Below are positions 1-6,657 of a DNA stretch of 8,023 nucleotides, piece after piece. Made by a program: the position numbers and the translations under genes. The DNA is from Acidobacteriota bacterium (GTDB taxonomy: Bacteria; Acidobacteriota; Terriglobia; Terriglobales; Acidobacteriaceae): positions 1 through 8,023 of the forward strand of contig QHVR01000023.1 of the NCBI GenBank assembly GCA_003223595.1. Direction: 5' to 3'. The notes beneath the pieces are model-generated. The model made no database searches and was not told the DNA's origin. It saw only the letters and a program-made list of their open reading frames with translations. Each line of letters begins with the position of its first letter. Positions within the stretch are counted from its first letter, which is position 1.

Positions 1-873
1 GTTTAGGTAGGCGACGGTCTCGTCCGCCACTTCGGCGCCGGAGCCCATCACCACGATCACGCGCTCAGCATCGGGCGCGCCGACGTAGTCGAAAAGCTTG
101 TAGCTGCGTCCGACTACTTCCGCAAACCTGTTCATGACCGCCTGCACCTTTGCGGGCGCGTCGTCGTAATAACGATTCGCGGTCTCGCGAATCTGGAAGA
201 AAACGTCGGGATTCTGGGCGGTGCCGCGCAGCACGGGATGATCCGGGGAAAGCGCGCGTTGCCGATGCTCGATCACGCGGTCCATGTTGATCAGGGCGCG
301 CATGTCGTCTTCCGTGAGCATCTCAATCTTGTTGACTTCGTGCGAGGTGCGGAAACCGTCGAAGAAGTGGAGGAAGGGGATGCGCGTTTCGAGCGACGCC
401 GCGTGCGCGATCAACGCCAAGTCTTCGGCTTCCTGCACGGAATTGGAGCAGAGCATCGCCCATCCGGTGGAGCGGCAGAGCATCACGTCAGAGTGATCGC
501 CGAAAATGGAGAGCGCATGCGATGCGATGGTTCGCGCCGTAACGTGGAAAGCTGCCGGGGTGAGTTCGCCGGCAATCTTGTTCATGTTCGGGATCATGAG
601 CAGCAAGCCTTGCGAGGCCGTGAATGTAGTCGAGAGAGAGCCGGTCTGAAGCGCGCCATGAACCGCTCCGGCAGCGCCGCCTTCGCTCTGCATTTCCACG
701 ACATGAGGGATGCTGCCCCAGATGTTCGGGACCTTCTCGGACGCCCACTGATCCGCCCACTCTCCCATCGGCGAGGAGGGAGTGATGGGATAGATCGCGA
801 TCACTTCGTTGACGCGATAAGCAACGTGTGCGACCGCCTCATTGGCGTCCATGGTCTTGAACTTACGTTTCAT
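1..873 (-). CDS. nifJ: Pyruvate:ferredoxin (flavodoxin) oxidoreductase, N-terminal part (cut by window edge)
   Basis: This cytoplasmic enzyme oxidatively decarboxylates pyruvate with CoA to acetyl-CoA and CO2, passing electrons to ferredoxin or flavodoxin through thiamine diphosphate and Fe-S clusters. The 291 codons seen are open to the window edge; the family is usually about 1,170-1,200 residues, so the iron-sulfur and C-terminal TPP parts lie outside. Residues 28-36 read YPITPSSPM, the hallmark of domain I. Thr31, Glu64 and Arg114 fall at the numbers used for the pyruvate/TPP-contacting residues of Desulfovibrio africanus PFOR, so the N-terminus and the start are well supported. Domain I runs to about residue 258 and domain II begins after it. 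The ATG at 871-873 is preceded by GGGGGAAG at good spacing. A 200-base gap with a CRP/FNR-type palindrome separates it from the cytochrome operon upstream, suggesting its own promoter. No defects are visible. Confidence 0.95.
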   Translation of the reverse strand, partial: MKRKFKTMDANEAVAHVAYRVNEVIAIYPITPSSPMGEWADQWASEKVPNIWGSIPHVVEMQSEGGAAGAVHGALQTGSLSTTFTASQGLLLMIPNMNKIAGELTPAAFHVTARTIASHALSIFGDHSDVMLCRSTGWAMLCSNSVQEAEDLALIAHAASLETRIPFLHFFDGFRTSHEVNKIEMLTEDDMRALINMDRVIEHRQRALSPDHPVLRGTAQNPDVFFQIRETANRYYDDAPAKVQAVMNRFAEVVGRSYKLFDYVGAPDAERVIVVMGSGAEVADETVAYLN

Positions 874-932
874 TGACTTCCCCCATTCGCGAATCTCGAC
901 GGCGGCCACCGGAATGGCCCTGCGATAAAACC

Positions 933-962
933 AGAATAGAGAGAGGTGTATGTGGATGTCGG
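933..962 (-). promoter_or_regulatory. Possible sigma70-type promoter of nifJ
   Basis: On the minus strand a CCGACA box (957-962) and a TATTCT box (933-938) are separated by 18 bases, upstream of the nifJ ATG. The match is four of six to TTGACA and five of six to TATAAT, so it is weak alone. It gains some weight because the palindrome at 981-1000 would be centred roughly 60-65 bases upstream of the predicted transcription start, the usual place for a class I CRP-type activator. This is a pattern-based guess. Confidence 0.35.
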
Positions 963-980
963 GACGTGGGTTCACAGGGG

Positions 981-1000
981 GATGTGATTGGGATCACATC
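981..1000. promoter_or_regulatory. CRP/FNR-superfamily-type operator upstream of nifJ
   Basis: GATGTGATTGGGATCACATC is a perfect dyad with 8-base arms around a 4-base spacer. It fits TGTGA-N6-TCACA, the consensus of E. coli CRP and close to that described for HcpR of anaerobes. It lies in the gap between the cytochrome operon and nifJ, centred about 117 bases upstream of the nifJ ATG. The same GTGAT-N4-ATCAC core recurs at 5172, 5208, 6443, 6572 (one mismatch) and 6658. The regulator cannot be identified from this window. Confidence 0.7.
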
Positions 1001-1073
1001 TTGCTACAAGGTCCTTTATTTTCAGCTCAATGCGGGGATTTAGTTTTGGCGACGAAATGATTCGTGCCTGTGT

Positions 1074-2597
1074 TTACGGCCCGACTCCTCCGGTGTGGCA
1101 GTCCGCGCAATTGACCTGGGTCAGGTCTCCAATGTCTACCGGGTGCTGGAACATAGGCGGACCCGCAGTAGGCACCGCCGAAGCGCCTTGTGATTCGGTC
1201 ATCAGCGTGTGGCATTGGTTGCAGTCCTTGCTGATGACTCTGCCATCGCTACTCACATGCTGTCCGTCGTGGCAGCGGAAGCAGCCATTGAAGTAGTAGT
1301 GCCCTAGATTATTGGGGTGGGTTAGCCAGTTCACCTTCATTTCCGGAAATTGCGTGTGCTGAAAAATCTGCTGCAGTTCGGCGACCGCTGTGCGGATTTC
1401 GAGCTGTTTGGTTTTCGCAACGCCAGGATACTTGCTCTCGTAAAAGTCATCGACGCCCTTGGCGATGCCTTGCAGGGCGGCATCTGTGGTCGCGTAATTC
1501 GCGGTTAAAACAGTCACCGCCTGCTGCTTGAGGAAGGGCAGAGAGGTGTCCAGCCTACGGGCGGACAATGCCTGATCCACCGCCTGGTCGGGAGCCACAT
1601 AGATATGCGTGGGACGGTTGTGGCAATCCACGCAATCCATGTGATGACGGGGAGCCTTGGCAAGCTGATCTTTGGTCAGGGTGGAATCTTTTGCGTAATA
1701 CTCGGTGACTCGGCCTTGCAGGTCCTGGACGTGGACGTAGGGGATGACCTGGCGCTGTTCGTCGGCGGTGACGTAGTCGATTTTGTTGCCGATGTTCATG
1801 TGCCAGTGGATCCCCTCAGGGGCGCCAGTGGCGGGATCGCCTCCGCCAGTTTTGATCAGCAAGCGAACCTGGCGCATGGTGTTCTTCTCGTCATTGGAGA
1901 AGTGGGTGAAGACTTTCATCTGGCCGCCATAGAATTTTTTGGGCCAGTGGCACTGCTCGCAGGTATCCTGCGCCGGGCGCAAGTTGTGAACTGGAGTTGG
2001 GATGGGACGCGGGAAGGTGTTGAACGCCGCCGCGAAAACCTGGCGCGTGCCGGAAAGCTTCGATTTCACGAACCAGGTCGCGCCCGTCCCTACATGGCAA
2101 TCCACACAGGCCACGCGGGCATGAGGGGAGAGGGAATACGCCGTATATTCTGGGCTCATCACGGTGTGACACAGCTGGCCGCAAAAAGTCACCGACTCAG
2201 TGAACTCGTAGGCTTTGTAGCTGCCTGCGGAACTCACGATGACGAACACGACCAGGAAAGTCACGAAGGAGATGACCGCGCTGCGCTGCGCGCGATCATT
2301 CAGATCTATGACCGGGTAAAACTCGGTGCGAGTGACCTTTTTTCGGCGTTCGATCAGGATGCCGATCAGGATCAGCAACAGTCCCAAAACCAAGAAGGCT
2401 GGCGAGACCATGTACGCAAGAATGCCGATATAGGGGCCCGGCTTAGTTGCGATCAGATCGATGACGACGAACAGGAAGATATTCGCGAGGCTGACGAGGG
2501 TCAGCGCGATTCCGGCGAGGCTGACGGGATTGCGCAACAGCATGCGCAATCGGTGTCTAGGCTCGGGCTCGGAAGGAGAGACTTGCTCACTGTCCAT
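1074..2597 (-). CDS. Seven-haem NapC/NirT-family inner-membrane cytochrome c (ImcH-like)
   Basis: Probable quinol-oxidising membrane cytochrome of 507 residues. Three hydrophobic segments (about 26-49, 57-81 and 107-126) are followed by a large periplasmic domain with seven haem c motifs. The first, C139-GQL-C143-H, is a CX3CH with a Met three residues on. The others are CX2CH at 164, 213, 322, 439, 459 and 497. An IHWHMN stretch near 263-268 offers possible distal histidines. The layout and size resemble Geobacter ImcH, a NapC/NirT-type inner-membrane cytochrome needed for reduction of high-potential acceptors; that parallel is from memory of the family. I chose the ATG at 2595-2597: it has GAGG six bases upstream and overlaps the stop of the preceding gene by 11 bases (ATGGACAGTGA), indicating translational coupling. 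A GTG at 2654 would need a 68-base overlap. It is the last gene of the operon. The acceptor cannot be told from sequence. Confidence 0.85.
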   Translation of the reverse strand: MDSEQVSPSEPEPRHRLRMLLRNPVSLAGIALTLVSLANIFLFVVIDLIATKPGPYIGILAYMVSPAFLVLGLLLILIGILIERRKKVTRTEFYPVIDLNDRAQRSAVISFVTFLVVFVIVSSAGSYKAYEFTESVTFCGQLCHTVMSPEYTAYSLSPHARVACVDCHVGTGATWFVKSKLSGTRQVFAAAFNTFPRPIPTPVHNLRPAQDTCEQCHWPKKFYGGQMKVFTHFSNDEKNTMRQVRLLIKTGGGDPATGAPEGIHWHMNIGNKIDYVTADEQRQVIPYVHVQDLQGRVTEYYAKDSTLTKDQLAKAPRHHMDCVDCHNRPTHIYVAPDQAVDQALSARRLDTSLPFLKQQAVTVLTANYATTDAALQGIAKGVDDFYESKYPGVAKTKQLEIRTAVAELQQIFQHTQFPEMKVNWLTHPNNLGHYYFNGCFRCHDGQHVSSDGRVISKDCNQCHTLMTESQGASAVPTAGPPMFQHPVDIGDLTQVNCADCHTGGVGP

Positions 2598-4587
2598 GCT
2601 TGACCTCAACGGTCTCGGATTCCGCTTCCGGAGCGGGCTCTGAAGCGTCGGCACCGGGGGCGACTTCTAGCACCGGAGTTTCATCCAGGCCGTGCTCTTC
2701 GCGATAGTGGTGCAGCGTCATTTTGCCGTCCCACCACGCCCAATTCATGGGGTAGACGTCTGGGTCAAAGAACACTTGGTAGAAATGCCATACAACAATC
2801 GCGAGAGTGGCCAGTATTGCTTCGTAAAGATGAATTGCGGTTGCGATGTCGAGCCACCAGCGCGGCAGACGATTCCCCACAATCACTTTGGCCCAAAGCA
2901 TGATACCAGTGCCGGCCATGACGAACATTCCCCAGACCAAGGCCCAGTATTCGGCTTTCTCCGCGTAATTGAAGCGGGCGAATTCGGGTTTCTGCGAAGT
3001 GAGGCCGAGATAGTAGGAGAGATTCTGCCATGCTCCCCGGACATCATCCAGTGTGGGGAAGAGATCTCGCGCCAGTTGCCGGCCTGCGCGCGTGATCGCG
3101 ATATCGAACAGGTGATAAAGGCTGACGGCAATGAGCACAACGGCGGCAATGCGATGCAGTAATCCGCGCATGTGTTCGCCGAGGGTGAGCATGGAAGCGA
3201 ACCAGGAATCGGGGAACTTGAGCGCGAAGCCGGTAAGCACCAGGAGGAAAAAACTGGTCAGCAGCGCGGCGTGCTGAATACGGAAGCGTAGCGGCATGCG
3301 GGTGATAAATGTCTGCTGCAACTTGCGGCGGGCGATGACTTTTGAACGCCAGATGATGAAATTGTGCAGCAGCATGCCGCCGATCACGGCGAAGATCATG
3401 CCGAGATAGAACTTGCGGATCCAGCGAACGGCCTTGCTGCCGATGTCGGCCGAGAGCGGCGCATCCACGTGAACCTTACTGGCGGCAAATTTCTCGGTCA
3501 CGCCCGGATGGCATTGCCCGCAGGTGCGCGCTAGATGACTGGCGTGAATGGTGGAGCGCGGATCGCTGGAGGGGAAGATACTGTGCGTCCCATGGCAACT
3601 GGCGCAGTTGGCGACGACTTGCGATCCGAGTTTCGACGCCAATCCGTGATAGCTCGCCAGATAGGTAGTCTCGCGACGTCCGGCGACACCGAATTCCTGC
3701 GAGAGGCGAACGCCTTCGTGGCATCGGGCGCACGTAGCTTGCGCAACGTTCTGGGCCGACACGGGAGAATTCGGGTCCGTATGCGCCTTGATGGAGTGGA
3801 TACCGTGGCAGTCGGTGCACGCGGGCGCCTGCCAATTCCCTTGGGCCAGTGCCCTGCCGTGAATGCTCCACTGAAATTCTTTCGAGATGGTGTCGTGACA
3901 CTTGCCGCAGGTCTGCGGCACATTAAATTTGAAAATCGGGGACTTCGAATCTTTTGCGTCCAGGATCTCGTGAGTGCCGTGGCAGTCGGTGCAGACCGCT
4001 GCTTTGGCGGAGCCATTGGCCACAGCATGTCCGTGAACGCTCTGCCCATAAGAGGCGACCATCTGCGCGCTCTGTCCGCCATCCGCCATCACGAACTTCT
4101 GACCGTGGCAGGCACCGCACGTGGCAGGAATGTTGGCGTGACTCACGCGCGATTTCGGATCGGACGCGGGCAGCAGTTCGTGCGGGCTGCCGTGACAATC
4201 CACACAAGTGGCAGCGTTGCTGTTTCCGCTGGCCACGGCTTGCGCGTGGTGGCTGCGATCGTAAGCGGCTTGCTGGTCGGCGTGGCAGCTGGCACAGCTG
4301 ATTTTCTTGGGCGTGGTTTCGTGCGCGGCGCTCTTTACATCGGAGTGGCAGTCCACGCAGGTAAACATGCTGCCGTGGATGGAATTCTTGAAGGCCTCCG
4401 GATCAACGTGGAGGCTTACCTGTTTGCCATTGACCTCATGAGTCAGGCCCGCATCACTGTGGCAGGCGAGGCACTCGTCGACGGTAGGTTTCGGGGGATC
4501 TTTTTTGCCGGCTGCGGAAAGGGAAGCGGTTGCTAAAAGAAGGGTGAGGGCGACTCCAGGCGCAAAAAGACTCCGTACGATTCGCAT
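2587..4587 (-). CDS. Undecahaem cytochrome c fused to a di-haem-type cytochrome b membrane domain (CbcL-like)
   Basis: A 666-residue b/c fusion likely to take electrons from menaquinol in the membrane to a periplasmic haem wire. A signal peptide (about 1-25, ending SLSA) precedes eleven CX2CH motifs at 39, 77, 98, 128, 157, 199, 227, 257, 286, 328 and 356. Then come about five membrane helices (393-413, 438-456, 477-495, 547-566, 586-606) of the Ni-hydrogenase/formate dehydrogenase cytochrome b type. Candidate b-haem histidines are 408, 439, 478, 492, 586 and 601. The tail is acidic. Geobacter CbcL has the same order (c haems then b domain) but nine c haems, and works with low-potential acceptors. 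I chose the ATG at 4585-4587 because GAGGGA lies six bases upstream; the open frame extends seven codons further to a TTG, and another ATG at 4593 abuts the ribosome site. The gene lies 75 bases after the small cytochrome c gene and overlaps the next gene by 11 bases. The physiological acceptor is unknown. Confidence 0.87.
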   Translation of the reverse strand: MRIVRSLFAPGVALTLLLATASLSAAGKKDPPKPTVDECLACHSDAGLTHEVNGKQVSLHVDPEAFKNSIHGSMFTCVDCHSDVKSAAHETTPKKISCASCHADQQAAYDRSHHAQAVASGNSNAATCVDCHGSPHELLPASDPKSRVSHANIPATCGACHGQKFVMADGGQSAQMVASYGQSVHGHAVANGSAKAAVCTDCHGTHEILDAKDSKSPIFKFNVPQTCGKCHDTISKEFQWSIHGRALAQGNWQAPACTDCHGIHSIKAHTDPNSPVSAQNVAQATCARCHEGVRLSQEFGVAGRRETTYLASYHGLASKLGSQVVANCASCHGTHSIFPSSDPRSTIHASHLARTCGQCHPGVTEKFAASKVHVDAPLSADIGSKAVRWIRKFYLGMIFAVIGGMLLHNFIIWRSKVIARRKLQQTFITRMPLRFRIQHAALLTSFFLLVLTGFALKFPDSWFASMLTLGEHMRGLLHRIAAVVLIAVSLYHLFDIAITRAGRQLARDLFPTLDDVRGAWQNLSYYLGLTSQKPEFARFNYAEKAEYWALVWGMFVMAGTGIMLWAKVIVGNRLPRWWLDIATAIHLYEAILATLAIVVWHFYQVFFDPDVYPMNWAWWDGKMTLHHYREEHGLDETPVLEVAPGADASEPAPEAESETVEVKHGQ
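3508..4206 (-). repeat. Four tandem di-haem modules within the 11-haem cytochrome
   Basis: Residues 128-360 of the cytochrome b/c fusion consist of four copies of one pattern. Each has CxxCHGxxHE or CxxCHGxHS, then a D-(P/S)-x-S turn, then T/A-T-C-x-x-CH 28-29 residues after the first cysteine. First cysteines lie at 128, 199, 257 and 328; second-motif cysteines at 157, 227, 286 and 356. Modules two to four are preceded by S-x-HG (SVHG, SIHG, SYHG) and the first by SHHA, histidines that may be distal haem ligands. The regular spacing suggests growth of the haem chain by internal duplication. Confidence 0.75.
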
Positions 4588-4662
4588 GGACATTCCCTCA
4601 CCCGCCAATCTTTCAGAATTGAAATTCTCCGGGCGACCTCTTCGAGACCGCGCCTTTAAGAG

Positions 4663-4980
4663 CTATTTCTTCGACAGACCACGGATATAAGTCACCAGAT
4701 CCTTGATCTCGTTCTCTTTCAACTTCTCGCCGTACTTCGGCATCTTGCCTTTACCATTGGCGATGATGCCGGCGAGATCCGCGTCGCTTTCCTTCTGCAC
4801 TTCGGGAGAAGCGAAATCGCGGGTACCCATCTTGCCGCCTTTGCCGTCCGGTCCATGACACATGGCGCATTTCGCCTTATACGTGGCGGCTGCATCCTGG
4901 GCCACAGCCGGAGAGCTGCAGACTGCGATTAATCCACCAGCCAATAAAGCGATTAAGCTCATACGAATAGAGTGATTCAT
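4663..4980 (-). CDS. Small monohaem class I cytochrome c, periplasmic
   Basis: A 105-residue exported electron carrier. Residues 1-27 form a signal peptide ending AVA. One haem motif, CAMCH, lies at 38-42 and is followed by GPDGKGG. Met80, in GKGKMPKYG, is the likely sixth ligand, and the final helix carries the usual LVTYIRGL ending. This fits the cytochrome c6/c551/c553-like fold (PF13442 or PF00034 type). The ATG at 4978-4980 has a strong AGGAGGAAGG ribosome site ending six bases upstream (4987-4996). The gene is first in the apparent operon, 75 bases before the 11-haem gene, so it could shuttle electrons to or from those membrane cytochromes; the partner is an inference. Cys21 lies in the signal region, but the preceding IAV is a poor lipobox, so a soluble protein is more likely. 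Confidence 0.9.
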   Translation of the reverse strand: MNHSIRMSLIALLAGGLIAVCSSPAVAQDAAATYKAKCAMCHGPDGKGGKMGTRDFASPEVQKESDADLAGIIANGKGKMPKYGEKLKENEIKDLVTYIRGLSKK

Positions 4981-5171
4981 GTGTTGCCTTCCTCCTGAGG
5001 AAGAATTTTCGTTCGCACAATATCACAGAGCAGGCATTGCCCGTCGACTACCGGCTGGAATCCCACTCTCGGGATTGCCTTAGATCGAGCTTCCGTCCTG
5101 CATCCTGAAACGACTCGCAAAGGTAGGTTCGCATGGGGGTGCGCTGAACCCTATGGCAGACATCACGCGGC

Positions 5172-5191
5172 CCTGTGATATCAATCACAGG
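5172..5191. promoter_or_regulatory. CRP/FNR-superfamily-type operator, copy 2
   Basis: CCTGTGATATCAATCACAGG is a perfect dyad with 8-base arms and a 4-base spacer, containing TGTGA-N6-TCACA. It is centred 98 bases upstream of the ATG at 5280 and about 200 bases upstream of the divergent cytochrome c gene, so it could serve either side. A second site lies 34 bases further on, centre to centre. Confidence 0.65.
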
Positions 5192-5207
5192 CCTTTCTTC
5201 TGTCGTT

Positions 5208-5223
5208 TGTGATGGTTATCACT
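5208..5223. promoter_or_regulatory. CRP/FNR-superfamily-type operator, copy 3
   Basis: TGTGATGGTTATCACT has perfect GTGAT/ATCAC arms around GGTT; the outermost pair is mismatched. It is centred about 64 bases upstream of the ATG at 5280 and close to copy 2, so the two may act together on the radical SAM-like gene. Confidence 0.5.
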
Positions 5224-5279
5224 GCGGGACGTGCGGGGCCACACTGTTGGCGACGTGCGCCATACCTAGCATCAAGCAT

Positions 5280-6419
5280 ATGTTGCTTTTCGAAGATCTA
5301 CCGCACGGGCCTGCTCATGGCAACGGGAACGGCCGGTTCTCCTCGGCGGATACAACGAGCAGTTCGCAAGTCAGCAGCGCCGGATTCAGGCTGCGTCCCT
5401 CGCAAGTCACGTGGGAGATGACGCGAGAGTGCAAGTGGAAAGTTGTGTCGTCACGCCCGGCGAAGCGCAATTGGCGCGAGCGCGCTCAGGTGTCAACGGC
5501 CGAGGCCTTTCACCTCATCGAGGATATTGCCGAGATGCGGGTGCCATTGCTCGCACTTACGGGTGGAGATCCGCTGTGCCGCGCTGACTTATTTCCCGTA
5601 ATCGAGTTTGCCTCCAAGCGGTCCGTGCGTACTTCGCTGACCTTGCTGCCGACTCCGAAGCTGGATCGGACAGTCATCGTGGACTTAAAGGAAGTTGGAC
5701 TGATGCGGGTAGGGCTCTGGCTGCACGGGTCGAGTGCCGAACTGCACGATGCTTACTGGGGGGTCCGAGACCGGTACCGGCGCACCCTGGAGATCATCGA
5801 AAGTTGCCACGAAGTGCAACTTCCGGTGCACATCAACACCATCGTGGCGCGCAGGAATTTGCAGGACATTGATCCCATGTTCGAGTTGCTCACACGTCTG
5901 GACGTGGCGGCATGGAACGTATTCTTTTTCGTTCCGTGCAACCAGGAAAACCGTGAGGAGATGCTCAGCGCGGAAGAAACGGAGCAGGTTTTTGCCAGGC
6001 TCTATGAAGGATCTGGCCGGGTTCACTTCCAGGTGAAAACCACCGAAGGGCCACACTACCAGCGTTACCTTCTGCAGCAGCGCGCGCGGGAGACCAAGAG
6101 GCGTTTTCTCGAAATGGACGCAGTGCGTTGCGCGCCCGCGGGCGTGAATGATAGCCGTGGATATGTCTTCGTGGACTACCAAGGGGAGGTATACCCGAGC
6201 CGGTTCCTGCCGGTTTCCGCCGGCAATGTCACCCATCGGGCGCTTTCGGAAATGTATGGCGAGTCTCCGCTGTTCACATCCTTGCGAGACGGATCACGGT
6301 TAAAAGGGAAGTGTGGGCGCTGCCCCGTGCGCGCGATTTGCGGGGGATCACGAGCTCGCGCCTATGCCGTGACAGGCGATCTGTTCGCCGCGGAACCATC
6401 ATGCGCGTACGAACCTTAA
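5280..6419 (+). CDS. Radical SAM/SPASM-family protein with a degenerate SAM-cluster motif (TIGR04053/AhbD-NirJ-like)
   Basis: A 379-residue protein resembling the TIGR04053 branch of radical SAM/SPASM proteins, related to NirJ/AhbD haem-pathway enzymes. The core begins at SQVTWEMTREC. The canonical CX3CX2C reads C51-KWK-V55-VS-S58: only the first cysteine is kept, with GTT and TCA codons replacing the others. The SAM-binding LTGGDPL (93-99) is intact. The usual SLDG is WLHG (146-149). The C-terminal auxiliary-cluster cysteines are kept: Cys284, then C345-GR-C348, Cys354 and Cys375 in a GGSRARAYAVTGD context close to the family form. So the fold and an auxiliary Fe-S cluster look preserved while SAM cleavage is doubtful. 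The ATG at 5280 is the first in frame and has no clear ribosome site; a GTG at 5175 lies in a palindrome. The substrate is unknown. I am confident of the family but not of the function. Confidence 0.85.
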   Translation: MLLFEDLPHGPAHGNGNGRFSSADTTSSSQVSSAGFRLRPSQVTWEMTRECKWKVVSSRPAKRNWRERAQVSTAEAFHLIEDIAEMRVPLLALTGGDPLCRADLFPVIEFASKRSVRTSLTLLPTPKLDRTVIVDLKEVGLMRVGLWLHGSSAELHDAYWGVRDRYRRTLEIIESCHEVQLPVHINTIVARRNLQDIDPMFELLTRLDVAAWNVFFFVPCNQENREEMLSAEETEQVFARLYEGSGRVHFQVKTTEGPHYQRYLLQQRARETKRRFLEMDAVRCAPAGVNDSRGYVFVDYQGEVYPSRFLPVSAGNVTHRALSEMYGESPLFTSLRDGSRLKGKCGRCPVRAICGGSRARAYAVTGDLFAAEPSCAYEP

Positions 6420-6442
6420 GTCTTTTTCTGCACCGTCGGAGA

Positions 6443-6460
6443 ACGTGATGCGAATCACGT
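6443..6460. promoter_or_regulatory. CRP/FNR-superfamily-type operator, copy 4
   Basis: ACGTGATGCGAATCACGT is a perfect dyad with 7-base arms around GCGA. It has the GTGAT-N4-ATCAC core but CG in place of TG/CA at the outer position. It starts 24 bases after the radical SAM-like stop and is centred about 292 bases upstream of the next ATG. That is far for direct activation, so it may be an auxiliary site. Confidence 0.5.
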
Positions 6461-6571
6461 CGAGGTGTGATTCGGGATCAGTTTTCCCTTTGTGGACCAT
6501 GATTGGGCCGACTGCCACGGCTAAGGCCACCGTGTCATGATCCGACCCAGGTGCCATCCGTCACCTTCGCC

Positions 6572-6587
6572 TGTGATTAGGCTCACG
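6572..6587. promoter_or_regulatory. CRP/FNR-superfamily-type operator, copy 5
   Basis: TGTGATTAGGCTCACG fits TGTGA-N6-TCACG; the inner pair (T/C) is mismatched. It is centred about 164 bases upstream of the four-cysteine gene. Confidence 0.4.
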
Positions 6588-6657
6588 CAGTGTTTTGCCG
6601 GAGAAGCTTGAAATTGCGGGATTTGGACCTTTCCCGTGCGAACCCGGCACACCCGGT

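Larger units (their letters stand above)
4981..5279. other. Intergenic region between divergent cytochrome operon and radical SAM-like gene
   Basis: About 300 bases hold the leaders of both divergent transcripts. On the minus side, AGGAGG lies at 4991-4996 and a half-site TGTGAT reads from 5027 down to 5022. A small hairpin, AATCCC/GGGATT (5059-5064 and 5071-5076), has no T-run and no clear role. On the plus side two palindromes lie at 5172-5191 and 5208-5223. The frame leading into the plus-strand gene is open from 5148 and would encode a cysteine-rich stretch after a GTG at 5175. That GTG lies inside the first palindrome and has no ribosome site, so I treat the stretch as non-coding. Confidence 0.6.

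Noticed and set aside
238..876. Plus-strand open frame of 212 codons
   Set aside because: It runs antisense to the clear nifJ frame, which carries the YPITPSS motif and catalytic residues. The antisense translation has low-complexity Arg/His-rich character typical of a shadow.
1052..1065. ACGAA/TTCGT hairpin just after the seven-haem gene as a terminator
   Set aside because: Only five base pairs and no following T-run on the minus strand.
1605..2603. Plus-strand open frame of 332 codons
   Set aside because: It is antisense to the seven-haem cytochrome, with no recognisable domain; the minus-strand frame has seven haem motifs and membrane helices.
2598..2654. GTG start at 2654 for the seven-haem cytochrome
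   Set aside because: It would overlap the upstream gene by 68 bases and has no ribosome site; the ATG at 2597 has GAGG and a typical coupled overlap.
3535..4536. Plus-strand open frame of 333 codons
   Set aside because: It is antisense to the 11-haem cytochrome. The regular CxxCH codons on the other strand create its Val/Ala/Gly-rich translation; no ribosome site or family signature.
4615..4628. AGAATT-GA-AATTCT palindrome as terminator after the small cytochrome c gene
   Set aside because: A two-base loop and no T-run on the transcribed side; it looks too weak to end transcription, so I left the operon intact.
5022..5027. TGTGAT half-site on the minus strand before the small cytochrome c gene
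   Set aside because: The partner half (ATCAC) is absent at the right spacing, so control of the cytochrome operon by this site is not supported.
6466..6480. TGTGATTCGGGATCA as a seventh operator
   Set aside because: The right half is shifted by one base relative to the GTGAT-N4-ATCAC spacing, so only one half-site is intact.
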